From: Clostridiales bacterium UBA1316
GTDB taxonomy: Bacteria > Bacillota > Clostridia > Oscillospirales > Oscillospiraceae
Direction of reading: 5' to 3'
DNA length: 12,650 bases
Assembly: GCA_002307055.1 (NCBI GenBank)
Contig: DBTM01000063.1
Span: forward strand, 1-12,650
Positions 1 to 5,592 of this stretch are shown here, in pieces. The number at the start of each line of letters is the position of its first letter. Position 1 is the first letter of the stretch. A model generated the notes under the pieces. The model worked only from the letters and a program-made list of their open reading frames with translations, had not been told where the DNA came from and ran no database searches. A program made the position numbers and the translations under genes.

Positions 1-1184
1 TCGAGAACACCGACCTCGGAGGCCAGGATAACAATGTTGTCCGTCGTGACGTAATAGCGGGAGGGACGCAGACCGTTGCGGTCGAGCGTGGCACCAATCC
101 GGATACCGTCCGTGAAGCCCATGGCGGCGGGACCGTCCCACGGCTCCATGAGGCAGGCATTGTATTCGTAAAATGCTTTGCGGTCCTCGCTCATGCTTTC
201 GTGATTTGCCCATGGCTCGGGGATCATCATCATCATGACGCGTTCAATCGGCATGCCCGAGAGCATGAGGAACTCGGCGGTGTTGTCAAACATGGACGAG
301 TCACTGCCGGTTTTGTCAATAATCGGGACTATTTTTTTCAGATCCGCACCGAAGGTGTCGCTTTTAAGGATAGATTCGCGGGCGTTCATATAGTTGACAT
401 TGCCGCGCAAAGTGTTAATCTCTCCGTTATGAATAATGCAGCGGTTGGGGTGCGCCCGCTCCCAGCTGGGGAAGGTGTTTGTGGAATATCTTGAGTGGAC
501 AAGCGCCAGTGCCGTCGAGACGCTGTCATCTGATAAGTCTATGTAAAATTCGTCGAGCTGCTCTGCCGTCAGCATACCTTTATAGACGACGGTACGCGAA
601 GAAAGGCTCGGTATATAAAAACGTTCGGCGGAAAAGGATGCTGCCGCGGTGTGTTCAATACGCCGGCGTATTATATACAGCTTGCGCTCAAAATTCATCC
701 CCGTATCAACGTTTTTGCGGCCAATGAAAACCTGACGCATGGAAGGCATGCTGCCGCGCGCTGTTTTGCCGAGCATGGACGGATCGACGGGAACATCACG
801 GAAGCCAAGGAAGGCTTGGCCCTCATCCTGAATTATTTTCGCAAATTCCTTTTCGAGTAAGGCTCTTTGAGCGGCGTCATTCGGCAGAAAGACGATACCG
901 GTGCCGTAATCCCCGGCGTCCGGCAGCTTTATCCCGAGGGCGGCACAAGCTTTTTTATAAAAAGCGTGGGGAATCTGGAATAATATACCCGCACCATCTC
1001 CCGAAGTGGGTTCGCTGCCCAGACCGCCGCGGTGACTTAAATTTTTCAATACAGTCAAAGCCTGACGGAGAATCTGATTTGATTGTACCCCCTCGATATT
1101 GACAACAAAGCCTATACCGCAGGCGTCGTGCTCGTAACGCGGGTTATATAGCCCTTGCTGCTCCGGGAAATTGCTTGTGTTCAT
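1..1184 (-). CDS. gltB: Glutamate synthase large subunit, N-terminal part (partial, runs off left edge)
   Basis: This gene encodes the glutamine-amidotransferase end of glutamate synthase, which releases ammonia from glutamine and passes it to 2-oxoglutarate to make two glutamates. The 394 visible residues cover most of the class II glutaminase domain; the FMN and iron-sulfur synthase domains lie outside the window. Seen directly: the HDACGIGF motif puts the expected catalytic Cys at residue 22, implying removal of a 21-residue propeptide. SHRGG (50-54), SGDGAGIL (61-68), HSRYSTNTFPSW (230-241) and HNGEINTLRGN (252-262) are family hallmarks. The ATG at 1184 is chosen because AAAGGA lies about 9 bases upstream and because family proteins start shortly before GLYNP. 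In-frame ATGs at 1193 and 1244 have poor ribosome sites. A sigma-A-like promoter lies about 170 bases upstream, so it probably has its own transcript. Confidence 0.96.
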   Translation of the reverse strand, partial: MNTSNFPEQQGLYNPRYEHDACGIGFVVNIEGVQSNQILRQALTVLKNLSHRGGLGSEPTSGDGAGILFQIPHAFYKKACAALGIKLPDAGDYGTGIVFLPNDAAQRALLEKEFAKIIQDEGQAFLGFRDVPVDPSMLGKTARGSMPSMRQVFIGRKNVDTGMNFERKLYIIRRRIEHTAAASFSAERFYIPSLSSRTVVYKGMLTAEQLDEFYIDLSDDSVSTALALVHSRYSTNTFPSWERAHPNRCIIHNGEINTLRGNVNYMNARESILKSDTFGADLKKIVPIIDKTGSDSSMFDNTAEFLMLSGMPIERVMMMMIPEPWANHESMSEDRKAFYEYNACLMEPWDGPAAMGFTDGIRIGATLDRNGLRPSRYYVTTDNIVILASEVGVL

Positions 1185-1352
1185 ATTGACCATTCCTTTC
1201 AAGACTATGCTGGCGCATTTTGCGATCGACAGGAAATCAAACATGGCGTTCTGTTTCTGCTTGAATTACAGCAGCATACGAGCCATACTTTGATGATTGG
1301 TTAAATTCCTTGCGGTACCGAGAATAAATGCCTTATAAAGTCAGTGTAAAAC

Positions 1353-1381
1353 ATTTTAAGTGTTTGAGGATTTTTTTGCAA
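1353..1381 (-). promoter_or_regulatory. Putative sigma-A promoter of gltB
   Basis: Read on the minus strand, TTGCAA (1376-1381) is followed by a 17-base spacer and TAAAAT (1353-1358). This predicts a transcript start near 1345 and a leader of about 160 bases before gltB. A second TATAAT-like box at 1405-1410 lacks a good -35. The leader has no clear riboswitch core. Spacing and box quality are good, but no transcript data exist. Confidence 0.5.
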
Positions 1382-1474
1382 TACTTTTTAGCGAAATAAA
1401 GTGAATTATACAAATTAATTATTACCAATGCTGCAAAAATGATGAAATGAGCGGGATGCAGGCGGCCCAGGCGC

Positions 1475-1619
1475 AGAAAAACAGGTATAGTATCACCGAA
1501 ACACCCGGCGCTCCAAAGGGGGTGTAAAGGCGAAATACTATACCTGTGTATCTCGGGTTTTGCTCGCTCCCCGCCTTTGAGGAGTATATTAAGAATACTG
1601 AAAAGTAAAAATTTTGTTC
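1475..1619 (-). ncRNA. Candidate structured small RNA or long-leader attenuator upstream of gltB
   Basis: On the minus strand a promoter-like pair, TTAGAG (1648-1653) and TATAAT (1625-1630) with a 17-base spacer, is followed about 75 bases later by a large hairpin (1481-1547) ending in TTTTTCT. That is the layout of a short independent transcript of roughly 145 bases with an intrinsic terminator. Upstream of the hairpin, AAAGGCG (complement of 1572-1578) is fully complementary to CGCCTTT (complement of 1526-1532) inside the hairpin, so an alternative fold that opens it is possible. There is no convincing ORF. It matches no RNA family I recognise. It could also be only the terminator of the upstream gene, or an attenuator controlling gltB. 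Confidence 0.33.
1481..1547 (-). terminator. Long nested inverted repeat, intrinsic-terminator-like
   Basis: A perfect 13-bp inverted repeat has arms at 1481-1493 and 1535-1547 (ACAGGTATAGTAT and its complement). Inside it is a second stem, ACACCC (1501-1506) with GGGTGT (1520-1525), plus four further pairs (minus-strand CGCC with GGTG). On the minus strand the outer stem runs straight into TTTTTCT, so it can stop minus-strand transcription. On the plus strand no T-run follows. The 67-base nested structure is longer than a simple terminator needs to be, so a mobile palindromic repeat or an RNA element is also possible. Confidence 0.65.
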
Positions 1620-1636
1620 ATTAGATTATAGTACAT

Positions 1637-1671
1637 AAAGCAGCTGCCTCTAATCCGCACGCAGCTGCTTT
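1637..1671 (-). terminator. Hairpin after the 1690-2244 gene, probable terminator
   Basis: A perfect 11-bp inverted repeat (AAAGCAGCTGC at 1637-1647, complement at 1661-1671) with a 13-base loop begins 19 bases beyond the stop of the minus-strand gene. The stem is GC-rich, but the following T-tract is weak (CTTTATGT), so termination may be partial. The -35-like TTAGAG of the candidate small RNA promoter lies in its loop. Confidence 0.5.
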
Positions 1672-1689
1672 GAAAGTATCCCATTTTTA

Positions 1690-2244
1690 TTATCTATATT
1701 CATTAATCGGATCATCGCTCCATAATTGAGCTTCGATATAACATGGCATATTCCAATTCCAGTCATCTCTTTTTTTTATCCAACCATATTCCTTGATAAT
1801 CTCTATAATTTCATCAAAAGTGTAAATTTGATTCTTATATGGTTTATCACTGAAGGTCCCCGGGTCTCTATTTTGCATTGAATCACCGTAAGTGAATGAA
1901 ACAACACTCATATTAAATTCTTCAACTGGAATTTTTATAAAATCCCCATCGTAGAAAGTTTTCCCATCAGACATATCATCATTTCTTAATACCATGTAAT
2001 ATGGGTGTTTCCTAGGTGCTTTCCCACCTTTTGCTATGAAATTTTGACGCATTTCATTTTCTGCATTGCATCGAAATGCCCACCCACAATAATCAATTTC
2101 ATTTTCATCATATTTCCGACCTTCTTTTTCCGCTTGTAATCTATTGTGGTTTTCTCTAATTTTATTAGCTTCTTCTTCCGATAAATCTGTCACACTAAGA
2201 AAGGGTCCTCTTTTCCTGTCAAAATAATGATATAAATACATCAT
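1690..2244 (-). CDS. Hypothetical protein, unknown function, AT-rich orphan
   Basis: This encodes a 184-residue soluble protein of unknown function. It has no signal peptide or membrane segment. It is rich in aromatic and charged residues, with recognisable blocks YHYFDRKRGPF (5-15), KHPYYMVL (79-86), FIKIPVEEFNMSVVSFTYGDS (102-122) and YTFDEIIEIIKEYGWI near the end. The pattern resembles small uncharacterised proteins scattered in Firmicutes, but I cannot name the family. The start is strongly supported by AAGGAGGG eight bases before the ATG at 2244; a second ATG follows at once. It has its own promoter and a following hairpin, so it is monocistronic. Its base composition and codon use (AAT, TTT, ATA, AAA) are visibly more AT-rich than those of ricT, holB or metG, which suggests recent acquisition by transfer. 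Confidence 0.78.
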   Translation of the reverse strand: MMYLYHYFDRKRGPFLSVTDLSEEEANKIRENHNRLQAEKEGRKYDENEIDYCGWAFRCNAENEMRQNFIAKGGKAPRKHPYYMVLRNDDMSDGKTFYDGDFIKIPVEEFNMSVVSFTYGDSMQNRDPGTFSDKPYKNQIYTFDEIIEIIKEYGWIKKRDDWNWNMPCYIEAQLWSDDPINEYR

Positions 2245-2276
2245 TTTGTATCCCTCCTTAAATTTCTTGATTACAT

Positions 2277-2305
2277 ATAATATAACAAATACCAGATAAA
2301 TGCAA
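2277..2305 (-). promoter_or_regulatory. Promoter of the 1690-2244 gene
   Basis: On the minus strand TTGCAT (2300-2305) is followed by a 17-base spacer and TATTAT (2277-2282), which predicts a start near 2270 and a leader of about 26 bases. The -35 box overlaps the outer arm of the ricT terminator hairpin by two bases, so terminator and promoter are packed together. Confidence 0.55.
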
Positions 2306-2324
2306 CTCCCCTATTCGGGGAGTT
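2304..2324 (-). terminator. Hairpin after ricT, probable terminator
   Basis: AACTCCCC (2304-2311) pairs with GGGGAGTT (2317-2324) across a five-base loop, about 30 bases past the ricT stop. On the minus strand the stem is followed by GCATTTATC, which is only weakly U-rich. Flanking AATGCAA and TTGCATT can also pair. It is probably the end of the holB-ricT operon. Confidence 0.5.
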
Positions 2325-2354
2325 AAATTGCATTATAGTATTATTTTATTGCAT

Positions 2355-3590
2355 TTATTGCCTTTGTTGACCGGCTAGGGGCGGGGCTGCTTCCGATGAC
2401 GCGTCTGTGTCATCGGGTTTTTGACCGGGGAATTTGTTGCGGCCTTTGCCGCCGCGGTGATGGCGTTTGCTTTTCTTGTTTGGGATCAGCTCGCCTGCAG
2501 CCGGCGGTATTTCTTTTTCTACCGGCGGCTTTTTTTCAACCTTGACCGGCGGTTTGATTATCGGGCTTTTGAAGGGTCTGGGCTCAAATTTTTGTACGGG
2601 CTCCGGTTTTTTTATCGTTTTCGGCTCATTGAAAAGCTCGCGTCTTGGCTCTGCCTTGGCCTCAAACTTGATTTCGGGTTTGATAACAGGGCTTGGCGCG
2701 GCGGGCGGTTTTTCTGAAAAGCCGGCTTCCTCCAGCTTCCCCTCAGCCCTGGCTGCAATGTATTCAGCCCGGCGGGCTTTACCGCCGAGGACATCGAGCT
2801 CCTCGAACGTAAAGGTCTTGAGTGTCGTGTCAAGCCCGTTTTCGAGTCGGACCTTTGCGTTGCCGCGCAGGAGGTTGATGCTGATGACAGTCCCTTTGCC
2901 GGAGGGGGTTTCCACAAACGCGTCGACCTTCGGTGCTCTTTTGACAAGGTCTTCGTAGGCGAACTCCTCATATTTAAGACAGCACATCAGCCGCCCACAG
3001 GTGCCTGAAATTTTGACGGGATTGAGAGATAAGCCCTGTGTTTTCGCCATTTTGATGGAGACGGGGTGAAACTCCTCTAAAAATTGTGAACAGCAGAAGG
3101 GCTTCCCGCAGATGCCAAGCCCGCCGAGCATTCTGGCCTCATCTCTGACACCGATCTGGCGGAGCTCAATGCGTGTTTTGAATATAGAGGCGAGATCCTT
3201 GACGAGTTCTCTGAAATCGACGCGCCCGTCTGAGGTAAAGAAGAAAAGAATCTTGCTGCCCTCAAAGCTGAATTCAACATCCACCAGCTTCATATCAAGC
3301 TGGTGCTCTTCGATTTTCTTCTGACAAAAATCAAAGGCTTCTGTTTCTCTGGCTTTGTTTTCCGCCGCTTTTCTCGTGTCTTCATCGGTGGCAACGCGTG
3401 TCACGGGGCGCAGAGGCGGTATGATGGCTGAATCCTCTACAAAGTGGTTCCCGTAGGTGCACTCGGCGTATTCGAGTCCCTTGGAGGTCTCAACAATAAC
3501 ATCGACATTTGACGGAATGATCAGCCCAGCTGGATCAAAAAAGTATATTTTACCTTTGTTTTTAAATCGAACACTTACTACTTCAGTCAT
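2355..3590 (-). CDS. ricT: PSP1-domain protein RicT/YaaT, stage 0 sporulation and RNA-maturation regulator
   Basis: RicT (YaaT) in Bacillus forms a complex with RicA and RicF that binds iron-sulfur clusters, assists RNase Y-dependent mRNA maturation and affects sporulation and competence. Seen here: VVSVRFKNKGKIYFFDP at the N-terminus, and the PSP1 core with two Cys clusters, ICGKPFCC (Cys 161, 166, 167) and TCGRLMCC (Cys 198, 203, 204). These match the conserved cluster-binding pattern. I choose the ATG at 3590 (411 residues) because GAGG lies about six bases upstream; an ATG at 3602 has no ribosome site. The start overlaps the holB stop by 8 bases, so the two are probably translationally coupled, and holB-yaaT is also adjacent in Bacillus. 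Beyond about residue 285 comes an extension of some 120 residues rich in Pro, Lys and Glu with a basic KKSKRHHRGGKGRNK stretch. It is absent from the shorter Bacillus protein and is probably disordered. Confidence 0.94.
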   Translation of the reverse strand: MTEVVSVRFKNKGKIYFFDPAGLIIPSNVDVIVETSKGLEYAECTYGNHFVEDSAIIPPLRPVTRVATDEDTRKAAENKARETEAFDFCQKKIEEHQLDMKLVDVEFSFEGSKILFFFTSDGRVDFRELVKDLASIFKTRIELRQIGVRDEARMLGGLGICGKPFCCSQFLEEFHPVSIKMAKTQGLSLNPVKISGTCGRLMCCLKYEEFAYEDLVKRAPKVDAFVETPSGKGTVISINLLRGNAKVRLENGLDTTLKTFTFEELDVLGGKARRAEYIAARAEGKLEEAGFSEKPPAAPSPVIKPEIKFEAKAEPRRELFNEPKTIKKPEPVQKFEPRPFKSPIIKPPVKVEKKPPVEKEIPPAAGELIPNKKSKRHHRGGKGRNKFPGQKPDDTDASSEAAPPLAGQQRQ

Positions 3591-4428
3591 TTGTTTCCTC
3601 ATTTCGTATAAGCTCGGCGCATATCATACCGGCGATATGCCCAAGGCTGACGTTAACCTCTAAATATTCTTTGGCGCTGTCCAGTACGCGCAGGACGTTC
3701 ATTAGGTATTCCGGTGTCAGGCCGCTTTTTTTGCCGCGAAGAGCATCTTCCAGGTGTGAGGCAATCAGAGCCTTTGCGCCGTCTATGAAATCAATAAATT
3801 CGGTCTTTTCGAGTTTCTCCAAAGCAAATGAAAAACCGGCGAGTTTAAGAGGGCTGCCGGTTAAAGCCTGATAAAAGGCGGCGACATCGTCCCGCGTCTG
3901 CGCGCCCTGTGTGCCGACAAAGCGCTCTGCGGAGCGCTCGACAAAGCGTTCCGTGGAACGCTCGACAAAGCGTTCCGTGGAACGCTCGACACAGCGGGAG
4001 CGGACGGTCGGCAGCAGCTCGGCAGGGTTTTCGGCAAGGAGAATAAAGTTTGCGCTGGGGGGGGGTTCTTCCAGAAGCTTTAAAATCGCGTTCTGCGCAT
4101 TGACATTCATTGAGGACGCGTGCTGGATGATATAAACCTTTTTCTCGGCATCATTCGGCATAATAAATGCGTCTTCCGTGAGGGCGCGGATCTGATCGAC
4201 GTAGATGACTCTGGTGTCGGGATTTCTGTCAATGGTGATTATATCGGGATGAATATGCCGCAAAGCCTTTTCGCATTGCAGACAGGACATGCACGGCTTC
4301 TCGACTGCGGTCGTGGAACTGCAGATAATTGCCTGCGCAAGCGTTTGGGCATAGTCAAAGCGCTCGGGTTCACTGCCGCCCCGTATGATATAGGCGTGAG
4401 AATATGTGCTGTTTCCGTGAAAATTCAT
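3583..4428 (-). CDS. holB: DNA polymerase III delta prime subunit (clamp loader)
   Basis: Delta prime is a non-ATP-hydrolysing subunit of the clamp loader that places the sliding clamp on primed DNA. Seen: YSHAYIIRGG at the N-terminus without an intact Walker A, as usual for delta prime; a four-Cys zinc module (Cys 36, 46, 49, 52); NAQNAILKLLEEPP (110-123); and the SRC motif (144-146). Length is 281 residues, slightly short for the family. The ATG at 4428 is preferred because GGAG lies five bases upstream and the protein then starts MNF; the ATG at 4446 has no ribosome site. Directly after SRC comes an odd insertion, three eight-residue repeats (ERSTERFV twice, then ERSAERFV; residues 148-171), where family members normally continue with a short strand and a Pro-Leu. 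The gene is first in an operon with ricT. Confidence 0.92.
   Translation of the reverse strand: MNFHGNSTYSHAYIIRGGSEPERFDYAQTLAQAIICSSTTAVEKPCMSCLQCEKALRHIHPDIITIDRNPDTRVIYVDQIRALTEDAFIMPNDAEKKVYIIQHASSMNVNAQNAILKLLEEPPPSANFILLAENPAELLPTVRSRCVERSTERFVERSTERFVERSAERFVGTQGAQTRDDVAAFYQALTGSPLKLAGFSFALEKLEKTEFIDFIDGAKALIASHLEDALRGKKSGLTPEYLMNVLRVLDSAKEYLEVNVSLGHIAGMICAELIRNEETND
3915..3996. repeat. In-frame 24-bp palindromic tandem repeat within holB
   Basis: Three full 24-bp units (3915-3938, 3939-3962, 3963-3986) and a partial fourth (3987-3996). Units 2 and 3 are identical. Each contains a near-perfect palindrome, AGCGTTCC-GT-GGAACGCT; unit 1 has the variant AGCGCTC-TGC-GGAGCGCT, whose changes mostly keep the stem. 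The period is a multiple of three, so holB stays open and gains eight residues per unit. Confidence 0.93.
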
Positions 4429-4486
4429 ACGTACTCCATTAAGCATCGGCCAGAAAATAGAACAATAAAATGGTTATATAAGATAT

Positions 4487-4495
4487 AGTATAGCA
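4487..4495 (-). promoter_or_regulatory. Extended -10 promoter for holB-ricT
   Basis: On the minus strand TGCTATACT forms an extended -10 element (TGn followed by TATACT at 4487-4492), about 60 bases before the chosen holB start. The -35 region is poor, which the extended TG motif can offset. Confidence 0.45.
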
Positions 4496-4692
4496 TATCT
4501 GCGGGCAGATTAACGATCTTTATACGGCTTAAGTAGCCCATGGCGAAAAAAAGCGGACGAGCCTAACACATAATTCCAATACTTATCATAGTATTTTACA
4601 ATTTCAAATGTCTTTCGTCAACAGTAAATGTCCTCTGCACGGCAAATGAGAAGACTTTGCCGGCATATTTTACGGCAGTGTTCATAAACCGG

Positions 4693-4721
4693 TTGTAACA
4701 TTTTCACAAAAAGCGTATAAT
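4693..4721 (+). promoter_or_regulatory. Sigma-A promoter for the beta-helix gene at 4769
   Basis: TTGTAA (4693-4698), a 17-base spacer and a perfect TATAAT (4716-4721) predict a start near 4728 and a leader of about 40 bases. GGAGG at 4758-4762 is six bases before the ATG. This is one of the clearest promoters in the window. Confidence 0.72.
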
Positions 4722-4768
4722 CTTTAATATTCTTAAATAGTAGTAAAAAAATCAAATGGAGGCAGAAT

Positions 4769-5482
4769 ATGTCTTTAGAACTGAGTTATTACTTTTTACA
4801 GCCGGAAAAATTCCCGATTGCCGATTTTTTAGACGGCATCACATCACCCGCCGAGATACTGACGAAGGCGAAAAAGGTTCTGAACAGTTTGCTTGTTGAG
4901 CCGGATGTCAAAGTCAATAACGCAACGGTAAAATGCGGCGCTGTGATTGCCGACGGCAATTATTTCATCGGCGAGGGAACCGTTATATACGGCGATGTGA
5001 CGATTATCGGTCCGGTATACATCGGCAAGGACTGCGAAATTATGCCGGGGGCTGTCATCAGACCGAACACGATTATCGGCGACAAGTGCAATGTCGGCCA
5101 CGGCAGCGAAATTAAGCACGCCGTCCTGTTCGGCGGCGCGAAGGTCGCAAGCCTTGCCTTTGTGGGAGACAGTGTCCTCGGGGCTTCCGCCAGGGTCGGC
5201 TCCGGCGTCATTACGGCAAACAGGAAGTTTAATCAGTCAAACGTCACCCTGAAGCTTGGCGGCGTCAAGCACGATCTGGGCGAAGCCTATTTCGGCGTTA
5301 TTCTGGGCGATTCCTCGCGGCTTGGGGCTAATTGCGTCACCCAGCCGGGGACGTATATCGGTCCGCACACGTGGGTTTTTCCCATGACGAATGTCCGGGG
5401 TTTTATCCCGAAGGAAAAACGTGTTTTTCATGAGCAGAAAACAATCATGACCGATAATGAGGTTGTTGAGCTCAAGCCCTGA
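4769..5482 (+). CDS. Left-handed beta-helix (hexapeptide-repeat) protein, GlmU acetyltransferase-like
   Basis: This 237-residue protein is mostly hexapeptide repeats (about residues 50-205; for example IADGNY, IGEGTV, IYGDVT, IGPVYI, IGKDCE), the signature of trimeric left-handed beta-helix acyltransferases. The block VGHGSEIKHAVLF...VGDSVLG...VITANRK (109-152) aligns by eye with the C-terminal acetyltransferase half of GlmU. There is no N-terminal nucleotidyltransferase domain, only a short helical lead of about 45 residues, so it is not a complete GlmU. At the position of the GlmU catalytic His (HLxYxGD) this protein reads SLAFVGD, with Ser128 and Phe131, so acetyl transfer by the GlmU mechanism is doubtful. 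The start is fixed by GGAGG six bases upstream. metG follows 110 bases later on the same strand with its own promoter. Substrate unknown. Confidence 0.84.
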   Translation: MSLELSYYFLQPEKFPIADFLDGITSPAEILTKAKKVLNSLLVEPDVKVNNATVKCGAVIADGNYFIGEGTVIYGDVTIIGPVYIGKDCEIMPGAVIRPNTIIGDKCNVGHGSEIKHAVLFGGAKVASLAFVGDSVLGASARVGSGVITANRKFNQSNVTLKLGGVKHDLGEAYFGVILGDSSRLGANCVTQPGTYIGPHTWVFPMTNVRGFIPKEKRVFHEQKTIMTDNEVVELKP

Positions 5483-5491
5483 ACGAAACTG

Positions 5492-5521
5492 TTGCAATTA
5501 TTATTTTATTTGTGATATACT
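5492..5521 (+). promoter_or_regulatory. Promoter of metG with extended -10
   Basis: TTGCAA (5492-5497), an 18-base spacer, and TATACT (5516-5521) preceded by TGA to give an extended -10. The predicted start is near 5528, with a 65-base leader containing a small ATATTG/CAATAT inverted repeat (5545-5563). No T-box or SAM riboswitch features are visible. Confidence 0.62.
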
Positions 5522-5592
5522 GCCATTTAATTTATTTATGATGAATATTGTGAAAAGCAATATCAATATATCGACAGAAAGGAACGGCAATC

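Larger units (their letters stand above)
4429..4768. other. Divergent intergenic region between holB and the beta-helix gene
   Basis: This 340-base stretch separates divergent genes and holds one promoter for each at its ends. The middle (about 4500-4690) has no ORF I can support. It contains a small inverted repeat, AATACT-TATCAT-AGTATT (4578-4595), which could be an operator, and a TGCCG/CGGCA pair near 4660-4675. Nothing else is recognisable. Confidence 0.7.

Noticed and set aside
1185..1244. Alternative gltB start at 1244 (adds 20 residues)
   Set aside because: The frame is open, but there is no ribosome site before it. The expected propeptide length and AAAGGA placement favour 1184.
1290..1325. 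GGTACCGC in the gltB leader resembling the T-box core
   Set aside because: Only a fragment matches. The full T-box bulge, stem I features and a following terminator are missing, and gltB is not a typical T-box target.
2421..2958. Two plus-strand open frames antisense to ricT (one hydrophobic-looking)
   Set aside because: They arise from the Pro/Lys-rich tail and PSP1 core read backwards. Neither has a ribosome site, and ricT is certain on the other strand.
3915..3996. CRISPR-like array in the 24-bp repeats
   Set aside because: The units are directly tandem with no spacers, are in frame within holB, and no cas gene is present.
5522..5592. Riboswitch in the metG leader
   Set aside because: The leader is only about 65 bases with a small 6-bp dyad. 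It shows no T-box or SAM core.
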